Assembly: GCA_947493145.1 (NCBI GenBank)
Contig: CANLPZ010000001.1
Span: 806,001-870,000 of the forward strand
DNA: 64,000 nucleotides
Direction of reading: 5' to 3'
From: an uncultured Paracoccaceae bacterium
GTDB lineage: Bacteria; Pseudomonadota; Alphaproteobacteria; Rhodobacterales; Rhodobacteraceae
Part shown: positions 50,047 through 58,458 of the stretch, one piece after another
Layout of the letters: every line of letters starts with the position of its first letter
Numbering within the stretch: the stretch's first letter is position 1
Made by a program: the position numbers and the translations under genes
The notes under the pieces: generated by a model
Seen by the model: the letters and a program-made list of their open reading frames with translations, nothing else
Told to the model about the DNA's origin: nothing
Databases searched by the model: none

Positions 50047-50645
50047 AGTTTAGCAACCATTTCTTGTGCCATTGAAAGGTCCTCTGGGGTATTGATGTTA
50101 AAGAACGGATGCGTTTGGGTAACTGGGAAATCGGCACGTGCTGGGTCATGCTGATCCGTCCATGCAAGCACTTTTCGCAGACCCGCGTTCAATGCTGATC
50201 GAAGATCATCGCGCAAACGAACAGGCCAAAGCCCAAACGTTGGCTGCCACCCATCCGGTGTCGCAGCCAACGCAAGTCCTGAACGCGACCCTTCGGATGC
50301 TAACATTAATTGCGGCACTAAATCACAAGGAAAAAACGGCGTGTCCGCAGCAACGCTGACCACATGATCCGCACCGTTTTCTGCCGCCCAATCCATTCCG
50401 GCCAAAACCCCTGCAAGTGGTCCGACAAAACCGCTGATCGTATCTGGCATTACCGGTAACGCATATTCGTCAAACCGTGTTGCATCCCCATTGGCGTTAA
50501 GTGCAACGCGTGCGACCTGTGGGTCGATACGGTCAATGACCTCGTGCAATACCGTACGATTGCCCAATGGCAACGTAGCTTTGTCGCCGCCGCCCATACG
50601 TGTCGCCTGCCCACCGGCTAAGATAATCGCAAAGGGTTGTTTCAT
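50043..50645 (-). CDS. mobA: Molybdenum cofactor guanylyltransferase MobA
   Basis: A 200-residue nucleotidyltransferase that adds GMP to molybdopterin. The signature is ILAGGQATRMGGGDKATLPL at the N-terminus (about 9-28), with GPLAGVLAGMDWA and VSVAADTPFFPCDLV, and the LRDDLRSALNAGLRKVLAWT end. The start overlaps the fdhD stop (TGATG) and the end overlaps mobB by 4 nt. Confidence 0.95.
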   Translation of the reverse strand: MKQPFAIILAGGQATRMGGGDKATLPLGNRTVLHEVIDRIDPQVARVALNANGDATRFDEYALPVMPDTISGFVGPLAGVLAGMDWAAENGADHVVSVAADTPFFPCDLVPQLMLASEGSRSGLALAATPDGWQPTFGLWPVRLRDDLRSALNAGLRKVLAWTDQHDPARADFPVTQTHPFFNINTPEDLSMAQEMVAKL

Positions 50646-51499
50646 CAGGCACTGCCTTTGCGTCGCGAAGATTTCGGGTCATCTGCGATGTCACTTGGAT
50701 TTGCATCCCAGTCCAAACGCGCAGCGCCTGCGACACAGGTAAATCGTTTTCCGCGCATCCGTCCAATCACCGTCAAATTCACTTGCTGCGCAATGTCGAC
50801 ACCCCACGCGGTAAAGCCAGATCGGGAGGCAAGCACCGGTATGCCCATCTGTGCGCATTTAATGACCATCTCGGATGTTAACCGCCCTGTCGTGTAAAGT
50901 ATTTTGTCAGCGCCAGACGTCCCCGTACTGCGCATCCATCCGGCGATTTTGTCAACAGCGTTATGGCGTCCGACGTCTTCCATATAAACAAGCGGTTGGT
51001 CATTTTGACACAAAACCGTTCCATGAATTGCGCCCGCCGACAAATACAAGCTCGGCATTTGGTTGATTTTCGAAGCCAAAGCATAAAGATGGGACGTCTT
51101 CACAAAGACGTTCGGAAGAACCACGTCTTCTAAGCCTTCCATCATATCGCCAAAAACAGTCCCGACCGCGCATCCGCTGGTTCGCGTCTTTCGCGATAGC
51201 TTTTCTTCGTAATTGGCAGTCACGTTGGTTCTGACAACGACAGTTTCCAATTCGTCGTCATATTCCACAGCTGTTACGGTTTCATCGGATGTCAACATGC
51301 CTTGGTTTTGCAAAAAGCCAAGCGCAAGGAATTCCGGATAATCGCCGATCGTCATCGCTGTCACGATTTCGGTCCCATTCAGAAAAATTGTAAGCGGCCG
51401 TTCCTCAACGACATTCAATTCCGTTTCTTGACCGTTGTGGTCCGTCGCGCGCACACGCCGCGTCAAACCCTGCGCTTGCGGATTTGGCGCAATACTCAT
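50645..51499 (-). CDS. fdhD: Formate dehydrogenase accessory sulfurtransferase FdhD
   Basis: A 284-residue FdhD, which transfers sulfur from the cysteine desulfurase to the molybdenum cofactor to activate formate dehydrogenases. Seen are EERPLTIFLNGTEIVTAMTI, DYPEFLALGFL, and the C-terminal VYMEDVGRHNAVDKIAGWM and SRSGFTAWGVDIAQQ. The usual twin-cysteine loop (C-x-x-C) reads SGCAVGTVFG here, so only one Cys remains. I use the ATG at 51499 because it places the conserved region about ten residues in; ATGs at 51529 and 51562 are also in frame and none has a convincing ribosome site. First gene of the molybdenum-cofactor unit; no formate dehydrogenase genes are in the window. Confidence 0.85.
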   Translation of the reverse strand: MSIAPNPQAQGLTRRVRATDHNGQETELNVVEERPLTIFLNGTEIVTAMTIGDYPEFLALGFLQNQGMLTSDETVTAVEYDDELETVVVRTNVTANYEEKLSRKTRTSGCAVGTVFGDMMEGLEDVVLPNVFVKTSHLYALASKINQMPSLYLSAGAIHGTVLCQNDQPLVYMEDVGRHNAVDKIAGWMRSTGTSGADKILYTTGRLTSEMVIKCAQMGIPVLASRSGFTAWGVDIAQQVNLTVIGRMRGKRFTCVAGAARLDWDANPSDIADDPKSSRRKGSA

Positions 51500-51589
51500 C
51501 TTTGTTTGATTGTGTCGATCACATTTCATTATTTGCCAAACTTCCATCAGCGACGTAGTCATTTCTTGATACCAGAATAAAGAGCAAAG

Positions 51590-52309
51590 ATGTCTTCCAC
51601 CACTCCGAAATCCGCCTTTTGGCTGGGCGTACGCGACGCGCTTCCGTTTATATTGATTGCGGCACCGTTTGGATTGCTGTTCGGCGTGGTCGCATCAGAA
51701 GCCGGTTTGGATATGGCGCAGTTGATGGTCATGACATCAGTCGTGATTGCGGGCGCATCTCAATTCACTGCATTGCAGTTAATGTCTGACAACGCCCCGA
51801 CCCTTGTTGTTGTTGCGACGGCGCTTGCTGTCAACCTGCGTATGACGATGTATTCTGCGGCGTTAACGCCGCATATCGGCAAGGCCACGTTGTGGAAACG
51901 CGCCCTGATGAGCTTTTTCCTATTTGACCAAAATTACGGGATTTCCATCCTGCGCTTTGAAAAGCACACGGATTGGTCGTTGGATGCCAAAGTGGCCTAT
52001 TTCATCGGTACGATTGTGACAATCTCGCCTATTTGGATTATCGCTGGTTTTGTGGGTGCGCTTGTCGGGTCAGCGATCCCCCCAGAGGCCGGTTTGGATT
52101 TCGCACTTCCGATTACATTTATTGCGATGGTTGCTCCTGCGCTCCGAACCGTTGCACATATTGCCGCCGCTGTAACCTCTGTTGCGCTGACTTTGGCGTT
52201 CAGCTTTATCCCTTATTCTTTGGGTCTGATTCTGGCTGCACTGATCGCAATGGCGGTCGGCGCATGGATCGAGGTACAGATCACCAAACGACAAGGAACC
52301 TTGCTATGA
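51590..52309 (+). CDS. azlC: AzlC family branched-chain amino acid export permease
   Basis: A 239-residue membrane protein of the AzlC family, the large subunit of a two-part exporter of branched-chain and other amino acids. It opens with FWLGVRDALPFILIAAPFGL, with the family segment ASQFTALQLMSDNAP and NLRMTMYSAALTPHI. About six membrane helices. It overlaps azlD by 4 nt. Divergent from fdhD with a short spacer. The substrate is inferred from the family. Confidence 0.92.
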   Translation: MSSTTPKSAFWLGVRDALPFILIAAPFGLLFGVVASEAGLDMAQLMVMTSVVIAGASQFTALQLMSDNAPTLVVVATALAVNLRMTMYSAALTPHIGKATLWKRALMSFFLFDQNYGISILRFEKHTDWSLDAKVAYFIGTIVTISPIWIIAGFVGALVGSAIPPEAGLDFALPITFIAMVAPALRTVAHIAAAVTSVALTLAFSFIPYSLGLILAALIAMAVGAWIEVQITKRQGTLL

Positions 52310-52635
52310 CCTTTGACCCATTTCAAACTTGGCTCATCATTTTCGCCCTCGGCATAGGAACGTTTCTGATCCGATTTTCGTTTATCGGGTTGGTGGGCGA
52401 CAAGGAGTTTCCAGAATGGGTTTTGCGGTTGCTGCGCTATACCCCAGTTGCCGTCATGCCAGGCTTGGTTGCGCCACTTGTTTTATGGCCAAGCGCAACA
52501 GGGGGTGAACCGGACGCGGCGCGGATCATCGCGGCATTCGCAGCTTTGTTCATCGGGTATTTCAGCAAAAATCTGCTATGGGCCGTTATCGGCGGCATCA
52601 GCATTTTGTACCTTGCGATGTTTTTGATCGGATAA
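52306..52635 (+). CDS. azlD: AzlD family export subunit
   Basis: A 109-residue small membrane partner of AzlC. It has four predicted helices, for example TWLIIFALGIGTFLIRFSF, YTPVAVMPGLVAPLVLW and IIAAFAALFIGYFSKN, and the conserved LRYTPVAVMPGLVAP. Start is the ATG at 52306, which overlaps the azlC stop by 4 nt; a longer frame upstream is an alternative reading of azlC. The stop abuts the stop of the convergent lipoprotein gene. Confidence 0.9.
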   Translation: MTFDPFQTWLIIFALGIGTFLIRFSFIGLVGDKEFPEWVLRLLRYTPVAVMPGLVAPLVLWPSATGGEPDAARIIAAFAALFIGYFSKNLLWAVIGGISILYLAMFLIG

Positions 52636-53232
52636 TCAATTTAGATTGATGTTTTCCAAGACATGCGAATTGTCATCTGGATCATCATCAAAAAATTCCT
52701 GACGCTTCACACCAGATAACTTTGAAAACGCCTTCTCCGTATTGTTCGGGAACAAAGAACTTTTAATGCTTTCAAATCCAGGGGTTTGCGACAAAATCCG
52801 GCTAATCGCCAAATTGCATCCGGCCTTGGGTACGGCGCCGTTTGATTGCACCGCGCGCAACAGCTGTTCCGCGATCTCTGGCGAAACTTCTTTCGTTTGC
52901 GTAACTGTGTAGTAGGTCACACGGCTGTGGTAATCGATGTAAACATCCAACAGTTCGGGCGTCAGCCCATAGATCACATCGTTGCGTTCAACCATTGTTG
53001 AAAACGTAAACGTACCAGCAGGATCAAAAATCACACGTTGTGACCCGTTGATCACCAAAGATGAATGTGCGCCATTGTCAGAGCCCGTGTTTTTCATTGT
53101 AATCAACGTCACGGACGGACGCGCATCATGACGATAAACAGCGTTTTTAACAACGTCATCAGGGGCCCACACAGATTGCGCGCCACATGCAGCAAGCAAT
53201 AACGGCAATGCAAGAAGCAGTTTACGCATCAT
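52636..53232 (-). CDS. Lipoprotein of unknown function
   Basis: A 198-residue predicted lipoprotein: signal peptide MMRKLLLALPLLLAAC with lipobox LAAC (Cys16), then a mature domain with SVTLITMKNTGSDNGAHSSL, a GSQRVIFDPAGTF strand and YHSRVTYYTVTQTK, and a C-terminal acidic tail. Conserved-looking in Rhodobacterales as I recall, without a known role. The upstream aa3 subunit IV gene is separated from it by a terminator, so it probably has its own promoter. Confidence 0.78.
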   Translation of the reverse strand: MMRKLLLALPLLLAACGAQSVWAPDDVVKNAVYRHDARPSVTLITMKNTGSDNGAHSSLVINGSQRVIFDPAGTFTFSTMVERNDVIYGLTPELLDVYIDYHSRVTYYTVTQTKEVSPEIAEQLLRAVQSNGAVPKAGCNLAISRILSQTPGFESIKSSLFPNNTEKAFSKLSGVKRQEFFDDDPDDNSHVLENINLN

Positions 53233-53242
53233 TCAGCCCCTA

Positions 53243-53271
53243 AGAAAACAAGGCCCGCAGTCCGCGGGCCC
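53243..53271 (-). terminator. Terminator after the aa3 subunit IV gene
   Basis: On the minus strand GGCCCGC pairs with GCGGGCC around GGACT, then TTGTTTTC follows. It begins 7 nt past the subunit IV stop and precedes the lipoprotein gene. Confidence 0.8.
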
Positions 53272-53277
53272 GTTTGT

Positions 53278-53412
53278 TTAACCGTTGATCAGCGCCAATA
53301 AAATAAGGGCGACAGTGATGATAACGATTGAATAAGAGACCGTTTTTACAAACCCATCAAAGGTTTTTTCCTGAACGGTGATATCCATTTCACCATGTTT
53401 ATGATCTGCCAT
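53278..53412 (-). CDS. aa3-type cytochrome c oxidase subunit IV
   Basis: A 44-residue protein: MADHKHGEMDITVQEKTFDG followed by a single membrane helix (SYSIVIITVALILLALI) and a short end NG. It matches the small bacterial subunit IV of aa3-type cytochrome c oxidases, which wraps the core of the enzyme. The His/Glu-rich N-terminus and the TFDGFV stretch before the helix are typical. AAAGGATGG precedes the ATG at 53412. The core oxidase genes are elsewhere. Confidence 0.88.
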   Translation of the reverse strand: MADHKHGEMDITVQEKTFDGFVKTVSYSIVIITVALILLALING

Positions 53413-53474
53413 GCGATCCATCCTTTTAACTATTTGTCGGCTGATTAGACGATTCCGTTGGTTCTGTCACGGGG

Positions 53475-53945
53475 TCAGGAAGCCACAGTATCATCTGTTT
53501 CCAAATCTTGTATCAGACGAAACCCAATTCTGTTTGGCTCTTCTTGGTCAACTTGTTTTGGCAAGGCGCGCAACATTACGTTCAACTGACTGACGTGCTG
53601 CACCAATTGGGTCTTGGCGCCTTCTTGGTCAGCGCCATAAAAAGTAACAACATCGGGGTCAAAAAAACCCATGCCTTCAATTTTTAGAACGCCGGCATCA
53701 CCGCCCGTAAATCCCATTGCGACTTCGTGTTCGTTGTCCAATTGTTCTTCGAAGTTTTTGATATAAATGATCAGCCGCTCATACGCCCATTGCGCAGGGC
53801 TTTTGGGCTTGTTTGGCTGTTGCGCCGCCTTTGGCAGTTTTGTTCCAGCAGCCCCTTTGGCGTTTGGGTCTGAATGGACTTCGTGCATTTTCGGGATCGC
53901 AGCCGCTTCTAAAGCTTCTGCTGACGTCTTAATGTCGTCGCTCAT
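53475..53945 (-). CDS. DUF6173-like conserved protein
   Basis: A 156-residue soluble protein with an N-terminal disordered part (first 45 residues, rich in Ala, Lys and Pro) and a conserved domain: QWAYERLIIYIKNFEEQLDN, EVAMGFTGGDAGVLKIEGMG and FFDPDVVTFYGAD, and LVQHVSQLNVMLRALPKQ. I recall the domain as DUF6173, mostly from alphaproteobacteria, with unknown function; the assignment is from memory. AAGGATAACG precedes the ATG. It is 4 nt after the stop of the MBL hydrolase gene, so the two are probably co-transcribed. Confidence 0.7.
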   Translation of the reverse strand: MSDDIKTSAEALEAAAIPKMHEVHSDPNAKGAAGTKLPKAAQQPNKPKSPAQWAYERLIIYIKNFEEQLDNEHEVAMGFTGGDAGVLKIEGMGFFDPDVVTFYGADQEGAKTQLVQHVSQLNVMLRALPKQVDQEEPNRIGFRLIQDLETDDTVAS

Positions 53946-53949
53946 AACG

Positions 53950-54984
53950 TTATCCTTTCAAACTATAAACCCAAGCCCCATCGTCACGTTTCATACGATC
54001 GACCTGACCGGCAAGATATAGGTGATTTAGGTGCGCAATTGCTTCGACCAATGCAAGCCCATATTCGCCCTCTGTAATGTTCCGCTTGAAAAGTGGTAAA
54101 AAACAATCAGCCGCCGTTTGAGGCTTCACCAAGTGTTTTTTTAACCGGTCCAGCGCCCCATGATGGTTGTCGATCAGTTGACGCAGGCGTGTTGGCAGGC
54201 CGGTGAAAGGCCGTTTATGCCCCCCTAAACACAGGTGTTTTTCGGTCGCAAACGGCAAAAACCGTTCGCAGCTTTCCAACCATTCTGCAACAGGGTCGGC
54301 CATTGGTTCGGTCGCATACACACCAAGGTTCGAACTGATTGACGGGATAATTTGATCCCCCGATATCACCAAATTGTCATCTCGGCTCCAAAAGGTGGCG
54401 TGTTCCGGTGAATGCCCGTTGCCGATACGTATGTCCCATTGTCGGCGACCGATTTCGATCACATCGCCTTCTTTGATCCGCGTAAACCCCAATGGCATTG
54501 GCGTGACGATATCCGAAAAATTGAAAGGGCGTTCATTCGCGCGTTTTTCATAAATTTCTGGATCCATGCCCGCACTGCGCCAAAACGTAAGGGTTTCGGC
54601 CGTCGGACGCGATTGGGTATCGATCGTCAACATTCTTGCGAACAGCCACGTTGTGCGTGTGGCGACAAACTCCGCCCCGTGGTCCGACTGAAACCAACCT
54701 GCAAGCCCAATATGGTCTGGATGATGATGTGTCCCAATGACACGTTTAACAGGTTTCTTCGCAAACTCGGTGTCCAACAAAGCCATCCACAAGCGACGTG
54801 TCAGTTTGTTGTCGACCCCAGTATCAACGATTGTCCACCCATCTCCGTCATCCAAGACGTAGCAATTGACGTGGTCCAAAGCCATTGGCAACGGCATACG
54901 CACCCAAAACACACCTTCAGCGACTTGGATACATGTGCCGTTTTCAGGTGGCGTATCCCATGGATATTGAATTGGGGTCGCCAT
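53950..54984 (-). CDS. Metallo-beta-lactamase fold hydrolase
   Basis: A 344-residue MBL-fold protein. The metal-binding motif is GTHHHPDHIGLAGWF (HxHxDH, about residue 86), with a later His in NGHSPEHATFWS, an Asp in LVISGDQII and a His in LGGHKRPFTG, the last after about residue 240; a C-terminal helical extension of about 90 residues follows (LFKRNITEGEYGLALVEAIA). It belongs to the glyoxalase II-like / MBL group with a large C-terminal domain found with acyl-CoA catabolism. The acyl-CoA dehydrogenase gene lies 17 nt upstream, so a thioester hydrolase role is possible. GGACAATCC precedes the ATG. Confidence 0.85.
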   Translation of the reverse strand: MATPIQYPWDTPPENGTCIQVAEGVFWVRMPLPMALDHVNCYVLDDGDGWTIVDTGVDNKLTRRLWMALLDTEFAKKPVKRVIGTHHHPDHIGLAGWFQSDHGAEFVATRTTWLFARMLTIDTQSRPTAETLTFWRSAGMDPEIYEKRANERPFNFSDIVTPMPLGFTRIKEGDVIEIGRRQWDIRIGNGHSPEHATFWSRDDNLVISGDQIIPSISSNLGVYATEPMADPVAEWLESCERFLPFATEKHLCLGGHKRPFTGLPTRLRQLIDNHHGALDRLKKHLVKPQTAADCFLPLFKRNITEGEYGLALVEAIAHLNHLYLAGQVDRMKRDDGAWVYSLKG

Positions 54985-55001
54985 GGATTGTCCTTGGTTT
55001 G

Positions 55002-56717
55002 TTATGCGGCTTGAAGATCGTCAACTGACAGATCGTAAAGATCGCCGGACCCTACGCGGGCCTGTTCCAAAAGGCCAGCATGTTCGGGAAGCAGCCGTTT
55101 GATATAGAACCGCGCCAATTTGATCCGCGTTTCATCGCCGGTTAAAGCAGCGGCCAAATGATAATGCGCACCAAGCACACGTGCAAAACCGCGCTGATAA
55201 GACACTGCGCCAGCAAAACGTTCGTTCATATCCTTTTGCCCCACCATCCATTCGGTGGTTTCGCGCAGGTTCTCCGCCGCGGACCAGACAGCTTCGGCCA
55301 TCATCGGACGTTGGCTGCGGGCCTGTTCTGCATGTGCTTCGATTTCGTCCAACAGCGCAAAAGCGGCCTCCCCGCCATCCATCAATTTACGACCGACCAA
55401 ATCCATCGCTTGAATACCGTTGGTACCTTCGTAAATTGCGGTCACACGGACATCGCGCGAATACTGCGCGGCACCTGTTTCTTCGATAAAGCCCATACCG
55501 CCATGGACCTGAATGCCTTCGTTCGCAACGGCAATACCAACATCCGTTCCAAATGATTTTCCGATTGGCGTCAGCAACGCCGCACGCGCAGACCACGCCG
55601 CATCATCAGTCGCCGTCGCCATATCAATGGCCACTGCATTCGCCAATGCGATTGAGCGCGCTGCAAAAACATCGGCCTTCATGCTGGCCAGCATGCGACG
55701 GACATCCGCGTGATCAATAATGGTTCCGGAACCACCATCGACGGGTGTGCGCCCTTGTTTACGGTCGTTCGCATAGGCCAGCGCATGTTGGTATGCACCT
55801 TCGGCCGCGCCGACACCTTGGACGCCGACGCCCAGACGGGCATTGTTCATCATTGTGAACATCGCGGCCATTCCACCATGTTCTTTTCCAATCAACCAAC
55901 CGGTCGCATTGTCATATTCCATCACCGCAGTTGGCGACCCGTGCAGCCCCAATTTATGTTCAAGACTGACGACACGCAGGCTGTTTTGTTTTCCTGGGTT
56001 CCCTTGATCATCCGGAATGCGTTTGGGAACCATGAACAGACTGATACCTTTGGTTCCCTTAACCCCGTCAGGCAAACGCGCAAGCACAAGATGACATGTA
56101 TTTTCAGTGAAATCATTGTCGCCCCAGCTGATGAAAATCTTTTGACCTGAAACGGCATACGTCCCATCGCCATTATCAACAGCTTTCGAACTCAGGGCAC
56201 CGACATCTGATCCCGCCTGTGGCTCTGTCAAATTCATCGTGCCGTTCCATTCGCCCGAAATCAGCTTAGGCAAATACAACTCTTTGATCGCGTCAGATGC
56301 ATGATGTTCCAATGCCTCGATCTGACCCTGTGTCATCAATGGGTTCAATTGCAGCGACAAACAGGCTGACGCCATCATTTCGTTGACTGCGGTGGTCAAC
56401 GACATCGGCAACCCCATACCGCCAAATTCCGGATCGGCGGCCATACCGACCCAACCGCCCTCGGCAATTTTTGCATAGGCTTCTGCGAAACCAGGCGATG
56501 TGCGAACGACACCGTTTTCCAAAACCGGTGGTTCAAGATCACCGTTACGATTCACCGGTGCCAAAACATCCTGACACAGCTTGCCTGCTTCGCCCAAAAT
56601 TGCCGCAACCATGTCGCCGCCTGCTTCGGAAAATCGTTCAGTGGTGCTGACTTGGTCATAGCCAACAATTTGGTCCAGAATGAACTGATAATCGCTTACA
56701 GGTGCTGAATACGCCAT
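55002..56717 (-). CDS. Acyl-CoA dehydrogenase (large, DmdC-like type)
   Basis: A 571-residue FAD-dependent acyl-CoA dehydrogenase of the larger branch with an extra C-terminal helical part. Landmarks are FAEAYAKIAEGGWVGMAADP, GMGLPMSLTTAVNEMMASAC, NGTMNLTEPQAGSDVGALSS, the SGQKIFISWGDND segment, and YEGTNGIQAMDLVGRK. It resembles the DmdC group (3-methylmercaptopropionyl-CoA dehydrogenase) as well as general medium- to long-chain enzymes, and I cannot tell the substrate. Electrons go to ETF and the ETF-QO at 45 kb. AAGGAGCACC precedes the ATG. Confidence 0.9.
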   Translation of the reverse strand: MAYSAPVSDYQFILDQIVGYDQVSTTERFSEAGGDMVAAILGEAGKLCQDVLAPVNRNGDLEPPVLENGVVRTSPGFAEAYAKIAEGGWVGMAADPEFGGMGLPMSLTTAVNEMMASACLSLQLNPLMTQGQIEALEHHASDAIKELYLPKLISGEWNGTMNLTEPQAGSDVGALSSKAVDNGDGTYAVSGQKIFISWGDNDFTENTCHLVLARLPDGVKGTKGISLFMVPKRIPDDQGNPGKQNSLRVVSLEHKLGLHGSPTAVMEYDNATGWLIGKEHGGMAAMFTMMNNARLGVGVQGVGAAEGAYQHALAYANDRKQGRTPVDGGSGTIIDHADVRRMLASMKADVFAARSIALANAVAIDMATATDDAAWSARAALLTPIGKSFGTDVGIAVANEGIQVHGGMGFIEETGAAQYSRDVRVTAIYEGTNGIQAMDLVGRKLMDGGEAAFALLDEIEAHAEQARSQRPMMAEAVWSAAENLRETTEWMVGQKDMNERFAGAVSYQRGFARVLGAHYHLAAALTGDETRIKLARFYIKRLLPEHAGLLEQARVGSGDLYDLSVDDLQAA

Positions 56718-56831
56718 TGGTGCTCCTTACCCGACGGGTTGGCAAACCATGATTCCATCGGTACATCAAAATTTCTTCTCAATCGTAACCCAAGCTCTGT
56801 TACCCGAAAACAAGGACGCAGCGTCAAAAAA

Positions 56832-57776
56832 ATGAGTGACAAAGAGACGCATATTTTATCGGCAAACACTGCAGGTATCGAACACGCCGCAGCGATCCTT
56901 CGGCGTGGCGGTCTGGTCGCGTTTTCGACCGAAACCGTTTATGGATTGGGGGCTGACGCCCGAAATGATGCAGCTGTGGCCAGGATTTACGCCGCAAAAG
57001 AGCGCCCCAGTTTTAACCCACTTATTGTGCATGTTCCTGATCTTGAAACGGCGCAACGTTACGCAACGTTTAATGACCAAGCCCTGCGTTTAGCTGAAAC
57101 ATTCTGGCCTGCAGCCTTAACATTGGTTTTGCCTTTGCGTGCTGGTTCTGGGCTTAGCAAGCTTGTGACAGCGGGGTTGGATAGCGTCGCGATCCGTGTA
57201 CCCGCGCATACAACGGCGCGAAGATTGTTGAAAACCTTTGACGGGCCGGTCGCCGCACCGTCCGCCAATCCGTCTGGGCGGATCAGCCCAACAACAGCCA
57301 CACATGTTGTGAACGGGCTTGGGGGACGCATTGATGCTGTTTTAGACGGGGGCACATGTCGTGTCGGACTGGAATCCACAATTATTGGCATGACCGGCGC
57401 GCCGACGCTGCTGCGCGAAGGCGGTATTCCCGTTGACCCCATCGAACAGTGTCTGGGTATCGAGCTTGCCCGTGCCGGATCTGACATCACAGCGCCCGGT
57501 CAGCTTTTGTCCCACTATGCGCCAAATGGCGCAGTTCGGTTAAATGTAACCGATCCAAAGCCAGATGAGACCTTGCTTGGGTTCGGCTCTGTGGAGACGG
57601 AATTGAATCTGTCACCCTCCGGAGATTTGGTCGAAGCCGCTGCCAATTTGTTTCGGCTTTTGCACGTCTTGAACGAAAACGGCACGTCAAAAATTGCTGT
57701 CAGCCCGATCCCCAACACGGGGCTTGGACGTGCGATAAATGACCGACTAATTCGCGCTGCAGCACCACGCGGTTAA
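56832..57776 (+). CDS. L-threonylcarbamoyladenylate synthase (Sua5/YrdC)
   Basis: A 314-residue Sua5-type protein making threonylcarbamoyl-AMP for the t6A modification of tRNA. The YrdC domain spans about 15-195 with LRRGGLVAFSTETVYGLGAD (20 residues), the KxR..SxN motif in AAKERPSFNPLIVHV, and VAAPSANPSGRISPTTATHV; the C-terminal Sua5 domain follows with QLLSHYAPNGAVRL. The ATG at 56832 starts a family-like N-terminus; an ATG at 56739 adds 31 residues. Its TAA shares TTAA with the AlgH stop. Confidence 0.93.
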   Translation: MSDKETHILSANTAGIEHAAAILRRGGLVAFSTETVYGLGADARNDAAVARIYAAKERPSFNPLIVHVPDLETAQRYATFNDQALRLAETFWPAALTLVLPLRAGSGLSKLVTAGLDSVAIRVPAHTTARRLLKTFDGPVAAPSANPSGRISPTTATHVVNGLGGRIDAVLDGGTCRVGLESTIIGMTGAPTLLREGGIPVDPIEQCLGIELARAGSDITAPGQLLSHYAPNGAVRLNVTDPKPDETLLGFGSVETELNLSPSGDLVEAAANLFRLLHVLNENGTSKIAVSPIPNTGLGRAINDRLIRAAAPRG

Positions 57777-58345
57777 GCGCGTCCGCCTTCTGCGCTCAGC
57801 AACAACGGATCAATTCCTAACAATTCAATGGCGGCTTGCCATTTGTTGTCCGTTTCCACATCGAACAAAATCGCTTGATCCGCTGGGACGGTCAGCCATC
57901 CATTCCGGGCCAATTCGCCCTCAAGCTGACTTGGTGCCCATCCTGCATAGCCCAACGCAAACAACGCATTTTCAGGGCCATCACCCCGCGCGATGTCTTT
58001 GATAACATCCAGTGTTGCGGTCATGCCAACACGGTCACCGGCGTGCATGGTCGATCCATCGATATGGTAATCATTTGAATGCAAAACAAACCCACGACCC
58101 ATTTCCACGGGGCCGCCAAAATAAATATCGACGTCAGAGACCGACGTCGTTGCGGTAATGGACAATTGATCAAGCAATTCTTGGAATTTTATATCTTTCG
58201 ATGGCTTGTTGATAATCAACCCCATCGCGCCCTCGTCCGAATGATCACAAATGTAGACGACGGATTTTGCAAAACGCGGATCCCCCATCCCCGGCATGGC
58301 GATTAAAAATTGGCCTTTTAGACCTTGTTCGTGAAATGTTGTCAT
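57773..58345 (-). CDS. YqgE/AlgH family protein
   Basis: A 190-residue member of the UPF0301/AlgH family. Typical motifs: LKGQFLIAMPGMGDPRFAKS at the N-terminus, VVYICDHSDEGAMGLIINKP, FGGPVEMGRGFVLH, and LGYAGWAPSQLEGELARNGW in the C-terminal half. The structure is a conserved two-domain fold and the role is unknown. Convergent with the Sua5 gene at a shared TTAA. Confidence 0.93.
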   Translation of the reverse strand: MTTFHEQGLKGQFLIAMPGMGDPRFAKSVVYICDHSDEGAMGLIINKPSKDIKFQELLDQLSITATTSVSDVDIYFGGPVEMGRGFVLHSNDYHIDGSTMHAGDRVGMTATLDVIKDIARGDGPENALFALGYAGWAPSQLEGELARNGWLTVPADQAILFDVETDNKWQAAIELLGIDPLLLSAEGGRA

Positions 58346-58458
58346 ACGTTAAAGATGAGGCTTCGACATCCCAAGAACAAGTGGCAGATTTAAAACGATC
58401 ACTAAATGTCGCTGAAATGTGAGTTCCTATTTCAAGAATCTATGCGTAGGAAATCGGT

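Noticed and set aside
51973..52305. N-terminal extension of azlD
   Set aside because: It is a shifted reading of azlC; the ATG at 52306 overlaps the azlC stop in the usual 4-nt way.
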